Shown: piece after piece, positions 42,449-51,396 of the stretch
How the letters are laid out: each line of letters starts with the position of its first letter
Position numbering within the stretch: the first letter of the stretch is position 1
Assembly (NCBI GenBank): GCA_031411495.1
Contig: JANOBD010000221.1
Coordinates: forward strand, 1-62,916
Direction: 5' to 3'
Length of the DNA: 62,916 nt
Source of the DNA: JANOBD01 sp031411495
Lineage (GTDB): Bacteria > Planctomycetota > Phycisphaerae > Tepidisphaerales > Tepidisphaeraceae
Translations under genes and position numbers: made by a program
The notes under the pieces: model-generated
What the model was told of the DNA's origin: nothing
The model's input: the letters and a program-made list of their open reading frames with translations, nothing else
The model's database searches: none

Positions 42449-43597
42449 TCACTTCTCCAGGTCGAATAACACCCATTCGCCCGCGTCCCAATTCGCGTCG
42501 TATATGAACGCCTGATCTTTCGACTGCACCGCCGCAGCGAGATGATCCAGATTACGTGCCCAAATCGCGTGGTCCTTGCTCGCCGCCAACACCCGCGCCA
42601 GGTTCGCGTTTGCCCGATCGAAATCGCCCAGCTCTAGATAGGCTGCCGCCCGAAATGCATGGAGGTTGTCGTCGTGGTACGTATAAGACCCGCGAGGCCG
42701 CTCCCAAACGTCCGTGATCGCGAGCACCAATTTGGGTTTCCCGTGCATGGCTGCGAATGCGGCCGCGTCGAACGCGTAGGCCTCTGGAACCCAGGCCGCG
42801 TCCGCATCCTGATCCGCAAGCGACGCTTGCGCTGCCCGTTCGAGCGCAGCGATCGCATCAACGTCACGGGCCTGGTCGCGCAGATACTTTGACATCAGCC
42901 AGTGATGGACAAAGGTGGGGTTCTCATCCACCCATCTTTGAAATGCGATCTCCTCGTTCGCTTGCGCATCTTTGGGCAGCAGATAGAGAAGACTCATCCG
43001 CGGACGCCACCAGTCGGGAAGCTGTTTGATCGCCGCTCGGCATGCGTCGATCGCGTCGACCGTCCGGTTTCTGCTGACGAGGAAGATGATCTTGTCCTTA
43101 TGCGATCGCCAGAGGTCGCCTTCGTTCTTGACGTCCGCCTGGATGCGGCGGTCGTATTCCTGAAGTCGCTTGGCATCGGTTTCATCTGACGAACGGGCCG
43201 GCCTGGTCGAAGAGATCTTTGGCAACGGAAGTGGGCCGTTGCCGAAGTCGCCACCGACAAACCAGCCTTCGTTGCCTTTTGAGAATCGATAGTAGACTCC
43301 CGTGTGTGGTGCGTCGGCGCGAATGTGGAGCACTTCGCCGTCGAAACTGACGCGCGGGTCTCTCGTTGCTTTGCTCGCGTACTCGGGCTCAAGCTCTCCA
43401 AGCGATCGCGGCAAAACGCCGTGGTCTGCGCGGTAGTCGGCGATTGCCTGCGCTAATGGCTGTTGCTGCCGAGCGAGCGCGACGAACTCCGCGGTTGTCG
43501 GCATTGTCAACCGACCCAGAAGCATGAGTCGCAGTCCAAAGAAGGCGAACACAAGCACGATCACGACGCCGAGCAAGTAGATCGACAATCGCTTCAT
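42449..43597 (-). CDS. Membrane-anchored TPR-like hypothetical protein
   Basis: A 382-residue protein. The ATG at 43597-43595 (MKRLSIYLLGVVIVLVFAFFGLRLMLL) begins with an N-terminal membrane anchor; the in-frame extension upstream lacks coding character. A pseudopilin-like LARQQQPLAQAIADYRADHGVLP segment follows near 45-65, and the C-terminal half reads as tetratricopeptide-like helices (AAIKQLPDWWRPRMSLLYLL, AAYLELGDFDRANANLARVLAAS). Function is unknown; possibly a periplasmic scaffold. Confidence 0.65.
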   Translation of the reverse strand: MKRLSIYLLGVVIVLVFAFFGLRLMLLGRLTMPTTAEFVALARQQQPLAQAIADYRADHGVLPRSLGELEPEYASKATRDPRVSFDGEVLHIRADAPHTGVYYRFSKGNEGWFVGGDFGNGPLPLPKISSTRPARSSDETDAKRLQEYDRRIQADVKNEGDLWRSHKDKIIFLVSRNRTVDAIDACRAAIKQLPDWWRPRMSLLYLLPKDAQANEEIAFQRWVDENPTFVHHWLMSKYLRDQARDVDAIAALERAAQASLADQDADAAWVPEAYAFDAAAFAAMHGKPKLVLAITDVWERPRGSYTYHDDNLHAFRAAAYLELGDFDRANANLARVLAASKDHAIWARNLDHLAAAVQSKDQAFIYDANWDAGEWVLFDLEK

Positions 43598-44024
43598 TGG
43601 TGAGTCCCCTTTGTGGCGTGTCTGGAAACCGCGCCAATCGAAATGTGTGCGATTGATGGCGGTTTCATTCGTCACTGTAAATGAAGTCCACTGAAATAGT
43701 GTCGTCCGTTTCAACGCTACCTACGCGCGATCGTCGAACGGATAAAACAACACTCTCGATTCCAACCGGGAATCTTGTCCGTCGACGAGATGAGAAAGGT
43801 GATGAATTAGAGCCTTTCGTTGCGAGCACTACGGTGCCCTGAACGCCAACGACAGCGCCGACGTTTCACCGGCGAGGACGTTCGGACCAGCGGCGCGCAC
43901 CCGGCGAGAAGACAAAACTGTCCGATCCCGGCAAGCCACTGGCGAGGGTTGAGCATCGAAAGACATCGTACGCGCCGCCGCGCTGCGCGCAACCTATCCG
44001 CGAGCGGGGCTGGCGGGCTACACT
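43598..44024. other. Non-coding stretch
   Basis: I see no gene I can support. A 73-codon minus frame ending at 43807 has a hydrophobic stretch but overlaps the xdhB end and has no start signal. No word palindrome is obvious here, unlike the other gaps. Confidence 0.35.
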
Positions 44025-46511
44025 TCATCGGTTGAAGTGCGACTCGATGGACGGACTCAACGGGGCGTTGAGGTGAGACTCGATGGCCTTGGCGAGCCGG
44101 ATGTGGTCATCCGGCGCCTCGCCGGGCAGGGCGCGGGTCAGGACGCTGAGGATCTGCTCGCCGGTCGCGGGGAGTTTGAGGTTGCAGCAGCGCTCGGGCT
44201 CGGCCGATGAGAGCGCATCCTTCACCGCCAGCCATACAGAAATTCCCAGGAGCAACGGCGGCTCGCCGACGGCCTTGCTGCGGTAAATGCTCACCGCGTT
44301 GTGCGGGTTGTCGAGGAAGCGCACGTTGAACTCGGCGGGTACATCCGAAATGTTGGGGATCTTGTACGTCGTCGGCGAGTAGCTCAGGAGCTGACCCTTC
44401 GGCCCGTAACAAAGCTCTTCGGTGGTGACCCACCCCATCCCCTGGATGAAGCCGCCGATGATCTGGCCGCGATCGATGCCGGGATTGAGCGGCACGCCGA
44501 CATCCATGATCAGGTCGACGCGGGGCACCTTCATTTCGCCGGTGAAGCGATCGATCAACACCTCGGAGCAGGCAATGCCGTTGGTGAAGTAGAGGAAGGG
44601 GTTGCCCTTGCCGGTGTCGCGGTTGAAGTCGACGCCGGGCGTGGCGTAGAAGCCGCGCTCGCCGAGGCTGACGCGGTGTTCATAGGCGATCATAACCGCC
44701 TTGGCGAACGGCAGCCGGTTCTGCGGCACGCGCTCGTCCCAGACGTATCCATCGCCAAAGCGAATCGACTCTGGAGCCGGCGCGAGGCCGCACGAGGCAT
44801 CCGTGAAGACCGCCCAGCTCAGGCAATCGGTCATCCGGGCGCGCAAGCGTTTGCAGGCATCGGCGGCGGCGGCGCCGTTGAGATCGGTCCCGCTCGAGGC
44901 GGCGGTGGGCGAGGTGTTGTTGTTCTTGTCGGTGTTGGTCGCGCTGACGATCACCTTGTCGAAGCCGATCCCCAGCTCATCCGCCACGATCTGCCGGATG
45001 CGGGTGTGCACGCCCTGGCCCATCTCGGTGGCGCCTGTGGAGACCATGACGCTGCCGTCGAGGTAGATGTTCACCAGCGCGTTGGCCTGGTTGAGGGTTC
45101 GACGCGTGAAGGAGATGCCGAACTTCACGGGAGAAATGGCGAGGCCGCGCAAGTGGGTGCGGGAGGATTGGTTGAACGCGTCGATCTCGCGGCGCCGGGC
45201 GCGGTAGTTGGATTCTCGATGGATGAGGTCGAAGAGATCGGGAAGCGGATTGGAAGAGAGGGATGAAGGATGAGGGATGAGGGATGAATCGCTTTCATCC
45301 CTCCGTCCTACGCCCTCATCCCTTCCTCCCACTCGCTGTCCGTAGTGGGTGACGTTCCGATCATGAACCCCGTAGCAGTTCCGCACCCGGACGTCGTATG
45401 CATCCAGCCCGAGTTCGATCGCGACCTGCTGAAGGATGTTTTCGATCCCCACAACACCCTGAGGCCCGCCGAAGCCGCGGAAGGCGGTGTTGCTCGGCAG
45501 GTTGGTCCTGCAGACCCGACCGGTGATCTTCACGTTCGGCAGGAAGTACGCGTTGTCGCTGTGGAGCATCGCCCGCTCGAGGACGGCGAACGAAAGGTCG
45601 GCCGAGCAGCCGCCGTTAGAGAAGAGTTCGAGTTCGAGCGCGGTCAGCGTGCCGTCGCTCTTCACGCCGGCGCGGTAGCCGATCTTGAACGGGTGACGCT
45701 TGCCGGTGAAGCGCATGTCGTCGTCTTTGGTGTAGGCGAAGCGGACAGGCCGCTTGGTGTGGGCCGCGAGCAGGGCGGCCATCATCGCGGGTTGGGCGGC
45801 CTGGGTTTCCTTCCCGCCGAAGCCGCCGCCCATCCGTTTGCAGATGCACGTCACGTGGTTGAATGGCACGCCAAGGACTTCGGCGACCATCGCCTGCACC
45901 TCGGTGGGGTGCTGGGTCGAGCTGTGGACGGTCATCGTCCCGCCCTCGCCGGGCACGACGATGGAGATCTGCGACTCGAGGTAGAAATGCTCCTGCCCGC
46001 CGATCTCGAGCACCCCTTGCAACAGCCGCTCGGCCTGCTTGAAGCCTTCGGCAATCTCGCCGCGTGCCATGTGTCGGGGGTTGCCGATGTACGACTGCGC
46101 CTCGATCGCCTGATCGATGGTGAAGATCGCCGGGAGTTCCTCCATCTCGACGACGGCGGCCTTGCGCGCCGCGTCGAGCGCCTCGTAACTCGTCGCGGCC
46201 ACGATCGCGAGCGGCTGCCCGAGGAAGACGGCTTCGCCATCGATCTCGACGATCAGGTCTTCATCCTTGAACACCGGCCCAAAGCGGTTGTGGCCCTTGA
46301 TGTCGGCGGCGGTCAGGATCGCGACCACGCCGGGGATATTGCGCGCTTCATCGAGGTTCAGCCCGAGGAGCTTCCCGTGCGCGAGCGGGCTGTGCACGAT
46401 GCCGGCGAGCAGTTCGCCCGCGAGCGGAGGCAGGTCGTCGAGGAACATCGATTCGCCCGACACGTGGCCGGCCGCGGATTCGTGCGCGATGTCTTTGCCG
46501 ATGTGTCTCAT
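44025..46511 (-). CDS. xdhB: Xanthine dehydrogenase molybdopterin-binding subunit
   Basis: An 828-residue protein from ATG 46511-46509. Typical XdhB motifs: HESAAGHVSGESMFLDD, GGQEHFYLES (GQEHFYLE), ICKRMGGGFGGKET, FRGFGGPQGV, TEMGQGVHTRIRQI and the catalytic Glu in GEPPLLLGIS. The enzyme oxidises hypoxanthine and xanthine to urate. It is last in the purine operon, behind xdhA, with an interposed palindrome. Residues about 395-419 are encoded by a word palindrome (45256-45330) inserted in frame between HYGQRV and SNPLPDLFDLI; in normal family members this spot is a short loop. The active-site parts remain intact. Confidence 0.95.
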   Translation of the reverse strand: MRHIGKDIAHESAAGHVSGESMFLDDLPPLAGELLAGIVHSPLAHGKLLGLNLDEARNIPGVVAILTAADIKGHNRFGPVFKDEDLIVEIDGEAVFLGQPLAIVAATSYEALDAARKAAVVEMEELPAIFTIDQAIEAQSYIGNPRHMARGEIAEGFKQAERLLQGVLEIGGQEHFYLESQISIVVPGEGGTMTVHSSTQHPTEVQAMVAEVLGVPFNHVTCICKRMGGGFGGKETQAAQPAMMAALLAAHTKRPVRFAYTKDDDMRFTGKRHPFKIGYRAGVKSDGTLTALELELFSNGGCSADLSFAVLERAMLHSDNAYFLPNVKITGRVCRTNLPSNTAFRGFGGPQGVVGIENILQQVAIELGLDAYDVRVRNCYGVHDRNVTHYGQRVGGRDEGVGRRDESDSSLIPHPSSLSSNPLPDLFDLIHRESNYRARRREIDAFNQSSRTHLRGLAISPVKFGISFTRRTLNQANALVNIYLDGSVMVSTGATEMGQGVHTRIRQIVADELGIGFDKVIVSATNTDKNNNTSPTAASSGTDLNGAAAADACKRLRARMTDCLSWAVFTDASCGLAPAPESIRFGDGYVWDERVPQNRLPFAKAVMIAYEHRVSLGERGFYATPGVDFNRDTGKGNPFLYFTNGIACSEVLIDRFTGEMKVPRVDLIMDVGVPLNPGIDRGQIIGGFIQGMGWVTTEELCYGPKGQLLSYSPTTYKIPNISDVPAEFNVRFLDNPHNAVSIYRSKAVGEPPLLLGISVWLAVKDALSSAEPERCCNLKLPATGEQILSVLTRALPGEAPDDHIRLAKAIESHLNAPLSPSIESHFNR
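45256..45330. repeat. Word palindrome inside xdhB, GGATGAGGGATGA family, copy 2
   Basis: AGAGAGGGATGAAGGATGAG and GGATGAGGGATGA words are answered by CTTTCATCCCTCCG and CCTCATCCCTTCC. The element is in frame and codes for GGRDEGVGRRDESDSSLIPH. The same word family is found near cysN (42071-42184). Confidence 0.8.
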
Positions 46512-46541
46512 AGAAAGCCCAACGGTCCACGTTACCAAGAC

Positions 46542-46639
46542 CTGTCATGCGGAGGTACGCCGAAGCATCTGGACGGAGTACCGAGCGACGTTCGTTCACG
46601 CCCGTAAGTAGACTCTTCGGAGTACCTCTGGGTGACAGA
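46542..46639. repeat. Word palindrome, GTCATCC family, copy 2
   Basis: CTGTCATGCGGAGGTACGCC, GAAGCATCTGG on the left; GTAGACTCTTCGGAGTACC and CTCTGGGTGACAG on the right. The outer ends CTGTCA and TGACAG match. It fills the xdhA-xdhB junction. Confidence 0.78.
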
Positions 46640-46663
46640 TGTTGGTGTCTCCGACGACAGCAT

Positions 46664-48106
46664 TCAAACCCCTCCCGCGACCGGCACATCCGTCAGGTCG
46701 AGGTACATCTTCCGGATCAGGTTCGCCGCCAGCGTGCAGCGATATTGCGTCGAGCCGCGGACATCCGAAAGCGGCTTGATGTCGCGCCACGCGATCGCCG
46801 CCGCGTGGGCGAAGAGCGATTCGCTCATCGTCTGCCCGCGCAGATGCTCCTCGACGCGGGTGATCCGGACGATGGTGGCCGCCACGCCGCCGAAGGCGAC
46901 CCGGACGTCTTCGATGATCTCGCCGTTGAGCTTGATCCAGATCGCCGCGCCGAAGCTGGCGATATCCAAGTCCTTCCGCTTCGAAATCTTGTACAGTTTC
47001 AGGCGTTCATTCTCGCCGAGCAGCGGTAGATGAATCGCGGCGATGAGTTCGTCGGCCGTCATCACCGTCTTCCGGTAGCCGGTGTAGAACTGGTTCATGT
47101 TCACGCGTCGCGTGCCGCGGGTGCTGGCGAGTTCCACTTCCGCGTTCATCACCATCAGGCAGGGCAGCGAGTCGCCGATGGGCGAGCCGGTGGCCACGTT
47201 GCCGGCGAGCGTGCCGCCGTTGCGGATCGGCGGCGAGCCGAAGTATTGCAGGAAGCGGCCCAGCTCGGGCAGATGCTCGTTCGCGGCCGCCTCGACCTCG
47301 GTGAATACGGTCGACCCGCCGATGCGAAGCGAGCGGGCCCCCGCATCGAGCTCGACCCGTTGCTGATCGATCAGGCCGTTGAGGATGAGGATGACCGGCG
47401 GCTGCAGCGCCCGCTTGTTGAGCGCCACGCCCCAGTCGGTCGAGCCGCCGACGATGCCGCACGTCGGGTGGGCGGCGCGGAAGGCCGTCGCCTGCGCCAT
47501 CGTGACCGGCTTGTAGAACTGTTTGCCGCCAAAGCTCATGCCGACCTCTTCGCCGGCACATTGCCGCATCGTGGTGAGCAACGTCGACGTGGGGAAGCGG
47601 TCTTGCAGCGAGATCAGCTTGTCGCGCGGCGTCGTTTCCGCGGCACGGAGAATCGAATCGTAGCCGGTGCAGCGACAGAGGTTGCCGACGAGCCCGCGGC
47701 AGACTTTTTCGCGCGAGGCTTGCGGATCTTCGTCGAGGATCTGCGCGAGCGCCACGACAAAGCCCGGCGTGCAGAAGCCGCATTGCGTGCCGTGGCAATT
47801 CACCATCGCCTGCTGGATCGGGTTGAGTGCGTCGCCGTCTTTCAGGCCTTCGACAGTGACGACGTGCGCGCCGTCGAGCTGGCCCATCGAGACGATGCAG
47901 GAGGTGAGTGTGCGGTAGCGGATCGTCTCACCCGCCGGACGGCCAACGAGGACGCTGCACGACCCGCAGTCGCCCTCGGCACAGACGACTTTCGTGCCGG
48001 TCAGGCGTTGGCGCTTGCGCAGGAAATCGGAAAGCGTGAGGAACGCCTCTTCGCCGCGCACGTCGAGCGGAGATCCGTTGAGAAACAGGCGGAGGTGATC
48101 ACGCAT
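46664..48106 (-). CDS. xdhA: Xanthine dehydrogenase iron-sulfur/FAD subunit
   Basis: A 480-residue protein from ATG 48106-48104; a GTG two codons earlier is also in frame. 2Fe-2S domain: CAEGDCGSCSVLVG (first cluster) and HGTQCGFCTPGFVVAL, GNLCRCTGYDSI (second cluster). FAD domain from about residue 180: GGSTDWGVALNKR, GSPPIRNGGTLAGNVATGSPIGD. It passes electrons from the Mo site in XdhB to NAD. It overlaps guaD by eight bases, so translation is probably coupled. Confidence 0.95.
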   Translation of the reverse strand: MRDHLRLFLNGSPLDVRGEEAFLTLSDFLRKRQRLTGTKVVCAEGDCGSCSVLVGRPAGETIRYRTLTSCIVSMGQLDGAHVVTVEGLKDGDALNPIQQAMVNCHGTQCGFCTPGFVVALAQILDEDPQASREKVCRGLVGNLCRCTGYDSILRAAETTPRDKLISLQDRFPTSTLLTTMRQCAGEEVGMSFGGKQFYKPVTMAQATAFRAAHPTCGIVGGSTDWGVALNKRALQPPVILILNGLIDQQRVELDAGARSLRIGGSTVFTEVEAAANEHLPELGRFLQYFGSPPIRNGGTLAGNVATGSPIGDSLPCLMVMNAEVELASTRGTRRVNMNQFYTGYRKTVMTADELIAAIHLPLLGENERLKLYKISKRKDLDIASFGAAIWIKLNGEIIEDVRVAFGGVAATIVRITRVEEHLRGQTMSESLFAHAAAIAWRDIKPLSDVRGSTQYRCTLAANLIRKMYLDLTDVPVAGGV

Positions 48107-49457
48107 GGCCACCCCGATCGTAGACGATCTTGCCGGCGATCGTCACACAATTCACGGCGGGTTTCGGATTGTCCAGGTCGGCAGGGAGGAGCGAGCGGAT
48201 GATGTCGTCTGTGTGGTTCGAAATGTCGGAACCCGAAGCGGCGAACCGCCACTCGCCAAGATCCTGTGACACCTCGACGAAACTCATCGGTTTGCCGACG
48301 GAGAGGTCGCCGACGCGGTCGCTGATCCCGAGGATCTGTGCCGGTGCGAGCGTGGCGCGGAACACGGCCTCGCTCGGCGTGGCGCGCGGGGAGTGGCCAT
48401 GGTGAACGTTCAGGAACCGCCCCATCTCCGCGAGCATGGAAACGGTGGGGGAGGCGCCGACGTCGGTCGCGATCGCGTAAGGAATCTGCCGCGCGACGAC
48501 TTCGTCGAGATTCATCCGCCCCGATCCGAGCAGCAGGTTCGACGTCGGACAGTGGGCGACCACTGCGTTCGTATCGCGCGCGATCGACCACTCCTCTTCC
48601 CGCATGTGGATGCAGTGGGCCAGGATGCAGCGATGATCGAGCAGTCCATCGCGCAGGTAGACGTTCGTGTAGCTCCCCGCATCCGGATAGAGATCGAACT
48701 CGACGAACTTCTTCTCTGCGAGTTGTTCGTTGAGATGCGTCTGCGTCCGAAGCCCCAATGAGGACGCGAGCTTGCTCGCGCGGGCGCGCAACCGAGAATC
48801 GACCGCGACCGCGAAGCGATCCGTCACCACCACGCGGGATCCGTAACGTCGCGCCATCGCGGTGATGTCGCTCTCCAGCGTCGGCTCGTTCGTTGTGAGA
48901 TAGTCGGGCGAGTTCTGGTTCATCAGTACCATGCCGACGGACCACGTGTCGGGCAGCGTTGAGAGTGCGATGTCGGTGGCTCGGGCGGAGACCATCATGT
49001 ACGCACACCCGCCGACGACGCCATGGGAGAGCGTGTCGCGCGCGAAGGCGTCGACGACCTGTTTCGCGATGGCGACATCATGGCATTTCGCCTCGGCGGG
49101 GAAGACGTTTTTCTGAAGCCCGTTGAGCAGCTTGCCGCCGGGCGCGTCGTCGGGGATCCCGTCGACGAAGTGACCACGGATCGGGTGCTGGGGGATATGG
49201 ATGTGGATGTCCACCAGCGGGGGGATAATCACGCCGCGTGCGGAGCGTACGGTAGGGGCGAGGCTGGCCTCGCCCGGGGAACTGGCGTTTGCGGGGGACG
49301 CAAGCGTCGCCCCTGCGTCGGCAGAGAGCTGCGCGTACTCGCCAACGAAGACGAGGAGGCCACGTTCGTCGCAGGCGAGCGCGCCATCCGCGAAGAAATC
49401 CACGCGTCCCCCGTCGCGCGGCACGAGCAACGGCCCGCGAACGACCTGCGTGATCAT
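48099..49457 (-). CDS. guaD: Guanine deaminase
   Basis: A 452-residue amidohydrolase. Metal ligands: DIHIHIPQH (His85, His87), the QTHLNEQ and AHCIHM histidines and ATDVGAS Asp. CPTSNLLLGSG is the guanine-deaminase-type loop. It converts guanine to xanthine for XdhAB. Residues about 47-69 (DAGATLASPANASSPGEASLAP) are encoded by a palindromic word element (49251-49318) and lie in the N-terminal beta sandwich just before the first metal motif, in place of a usual short loop. Start ATG 49457-49455. It ends eight bases inside xdhA. Confidence 0.93.
   Translation of the reverse strand: MITQVVRGPLLVPRDGGRVDFFADGALACDERGLLVFVGEYAQLSADAGATLASPANASSPGEASLAPTVRSARGVIIPPLVDIHIHIPQHPIRGHFVDGIPDDAPGGKLLNGLQKNVFPAEAKCHDVAIAKQVVDAFARDTLSHGVVGGCAYMMVSARATDIALSTLPDTWSVGMVLMNQNSPDYLTTNEPTLESDITAMARRYGSRVVVTDRFAVAVDSRLRARASKLASSLGLRTQTHLNEQLAEKKFVEFDLYPDAGSYTNVYLRDGLLDHRCILAHCIHMREEEWSIARDTNAVVAHCPTSNLLLGSGRMNLDEVVARQIPYAIATDVGASPTVSMLAEMGRFLNVHHGHSPRATPSEAVFRATLAPAQILGISDRVGDLSVGKPMSFVEVSQDLGEWRFAASGSDISNHTDDIIRSLLPADLDNPKPAVNCVTIAGKIVYDRGGHA
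49251..49318. repeat. Word palindrome inside guaD, GGCGAGGC/GACGCAAGCGTC family, copy 2
   Basis: GGCGAGGC, TG, GCCTCGCC at 49257-49274 and a GACGCAAGCGTC at about 49298-49309, the same two words and order as at 40291-40379. It is in frame in guaD and codes for a Gly/Ala/Ser/Pro-rich loop. Confidence 0.8.
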
Positions 49458-49474
49458 GCCGGCCTCCGCATTCT

Positions 49475-49605
49475 GATCCCCTCGCCCCCGCTGTCGGCGG
49501 AGAGAGCTGGGGTGAGGGGGTAGTCGCTCAACGGACTCATGTCAGTCCCGTCCGTAGAGCTTCTCGCCCCCTGCCTCAACCCCTCGCTCGAGGGGAGGGA
49601 CGTTT
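49475..49605. repeat. Word palindrome (CCCTCGCCCC/GGGGTGAGGGG type)
   Basis: ATCCCCTCGCCCCCGC and GCTGGGGTGAGGGGG at 49477-49520; CTCGCCCCCTGCCTCAACCCC and CTCGAGGGGAGGG at 49563-49599. Two nested palindromic parts fill the allB-guaD junction. Confidence 0.7.
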
Positions 49606-49623
49606 GGTCGTGCCCGCGACTAT

Positions 49624-50976
49624 TCATCCCGCCCGCTCCTTCCGCATCGGCTTGACGAGTTTGCCCTGCGGCTTCCCGACGATCTTCCCATCCAGAAATA
49701 TCGTCTGCCCGCGAGAGATTGTCCGCTTTACCAACCCTCTGAACTGTCGGCCCACGTACGGGCTGAGCTTGTGACGGTCGAGCAGCATGTCGCGGGTGAG
49801 TTCGAAGTAGTGCCAGAGATCGACAAGAGCGATGTCCGCATCGAAACCGATATCGAGTACGCCCTTTGAATCGACGCCAAATCGTTCTGCGGCTGCGCCG
49901 GATGTGTAGTTCGCGATCGAGGCGGGCGGCAATGCGGGGTCGATGCTGATCATCGCGGCTAAGGTCGATTGAACGCCCGCGATGCCGCCCCAGATCTTGA
50001 ACGCGTCCTCGCCTTGCTTCATCGAAGCCGGCGCAGGCGAATGATCCGAGGCGACGAACGAGATCTCGCCGGTTCTGAAGAACAAATCCTGGAATGCGTT
50101 CACATCCCTTTGGGTTCGAAGCGGCGGCGCGCACTTGGCCCGTGCGCCGATGCGAGGGAGATCCTCTTCCGTCAGCAGGAAATAATGCGGGCACGTTTCA
50201 TAGCTGACGAGCGCCGTGTCGTCGACGTGGCTCGCCCAGGCGCCGGCTTCCGAGCTGACGTGAACGATATGCACATTGCAGTTCGTCTCTGCGGCGAGTT
50301 GCTTGATGCGGGTTATCGCCTCGACTTCCGCAATCACCGGCCGCGAGCGGAGGTAATCCATCCAACCCGTGCGCCCTTCACGGATCGCCTCTGCAGCCAG
50401 TCCGGCGGTCATTGCATCATTCTCCGCATGGACGGCGACGATCAACCCGAGCCTGGCGGCCGTCTGCATGCCGCGATAGAGCGTGTAGTCATCCGCCCGC
50501 TCAAAATCATCAATTCCACTGCCCGACATGAACGCCTTGAACCCGATCACGCCGCGCTCGGCCAACTCCTCCATCGAGCCGAGATTCTTCGGCGTCAGGC
50601 CACCCCAGACCGCGAAGTCGGTCAGGCTCGATCGTTTTGCCGCTTCCAGCTTCAGATCGAAGCTCGGCCCGTCGAGCGTTGGCGGCGAGCTGTTGAGCGG
50701 CATGTCGAAGAAACACGTGCCGCCGCCCGCGGCGAGGGCGGCGGTGCCGGTGGCGAAGCCTTCCCAATCGGTCCGGCCGGGCTCGTTGAAATGCACGTGC
50801 GGGTCGATCACGCCGGGGAAAATGTGCAGGCCGGCCGCGTCGATCTCTTCGCGGGCCGATCCGCGCAGGCCGGCTTCGAGCGCGACGATCTTCCCGTCTT
50901 CGATGGCGAGATCGAGTTGCCGCACGCCTTCGCGCAGAACGCATTGGCCGTTCCGGATGAGCAGGTCCCAAGCCAT
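49624..50976 (-). CDS. allB: Allantoinase
   Basis: A 450-residue cyclic amidohydrolase. The ATG at 50976-50974 follows GGGAG (50981-50985). Motifs: DPHVHFNEPGRTDWEGF, KAFMSGSG with the carboxylated Lys, VHAEND, HIVHVSSEAG, ASDHSPAP. It opens allantoin to allantoate. The Shine-Dalgarno touches the end of a perfect 24-bp inverted repeat (50985-51043), which could hide or present the ribosome site. Confidence 0.95.
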   Translation of the reverse strand: MAWDLLIRNGQCVLREGVRQLDLAIEDGKIVALEAGLRGSAREEIDAAGLHIFPGVIDPHVHFNEPGRTDWEGFATGTAALAAGGGTCFFDMPLNSSPPTLDGPSFDLKLEAAKRSSLTDFAVWGGLTPKNLGSMEELAERGVIGFKAFMSGSGIDDFERADDYTLYRGMQTAARLGLIVAVHAENDAMTAGLAAEAIREGRTGWMDYLRSRPVIAEVEAITRIKQLAAETNCNVHIVHVSSEAGAWASHVDDTALVSYETCPHYFLLTEEDLPRIGARAKCAPPLRTQRDVNAFQDLFFRTGEISFVASDHSPAPASMKQGEDAFKIWGGIAGVQSTLAAMISIDPALPPASIANYTSGAAAERFGVDSKGVLDIGFDADIALVDLWHYFELTRDMLLDRHKLSPYVGRQFRGLVKRTISRGQTIFLDGKIVGKPQGKLVKPMRKERAG

Positions 50977-50984
50977 GGCACTCC

Positions 50985-51043
50985 CGTATCATGAGCGTCC
51001 CGCTCATGCGTTGCTTCAACATGAGCGGGACGCTCATGATACG
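50985..51043. repeat. Perfect 24-bp inverted repeat with 11-base loop
   Basis: CGTATCATGAGCGTCCCGCTCATG at 50985-51008 is the exact reverse complement of 51020-51043. Each arm contains an inner palindrome ATGAGCG-TCC-CGCTCAT. On the minus-strand message this is a very stable hairpin directly before the allB Shine-Dalgarno (GGGAG 50981-50985), and it sits two bases from the uraH stop. Confidence 0.95.
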
Positions 51044-51045
51044 AA

Positions 51046-51384
51046 TTAACTTCCGCGATAGGTCGAATAGCTCCAGGGCGACAGCAGCAGCGGCACATGA
51101 TACGACTGGCCCGCATCGCTCACCGAAAATGCGATCGGCACGGTATCGAGAAACACGCCGGCATCCGCGTGGCCGATCGACTCGAAGTAGTCGGCCACAT
51201 GGAACACCAGCATGTACGCCCCGGCCTTGAGCGCAGCGCCTTCCAGCAGCGGCGAATCGGTCCGACCATCCGCATTGGTGACGACTTCCTTCACCGGCTC
51301 GCCGTCGAAAAAGAGTTCGATCGTCATGCCGGCGGCAGGCTTGCCGATTGCGGTGTCGAGAACGTGTGTGGATAGCTTTCCCAT
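51046..51384 (-). CDS. uraH: 5-hydroxyisourate hydrolase
   Basis: A 112-residue transthyretin-like protein. It begins LSTHVLDTAIGKPAAGM and ends with the diagnostic C-terminal YRGS (SWSYSTYRGS). Conserved His in STHVLD, Arg in DGRTD and His in YHVPLLLSPW line the active site. It hydrolyses 5-hydroxyisourate to OHCU. The length equals the bacterial family norm. Start ATG 51384-51382. Confidence 0.95.
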   Translation of the reverse strand: MGKLSTHVLDTAIGKPAAGMTIELFFDGEPVKEVVTNADGRTDSPLLEGAALKAGAYMLVFHVADYFESIGHADAGVFLDTVPIAFSVSDAGQSYHVPLLLSPWSYSTYRGS

Positions 51385-51396
51385 GGGGATTCATTA

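Noticed and set aside
43807..44028. 73-codon minus-strand frame with a hydrophobic stretch ending in LLAGC
   Set aside because: It might be read as a small lipoprotein, but it has no start signal, an arginine-rich shadow-like tail, and its start overlaps the xdhB end.
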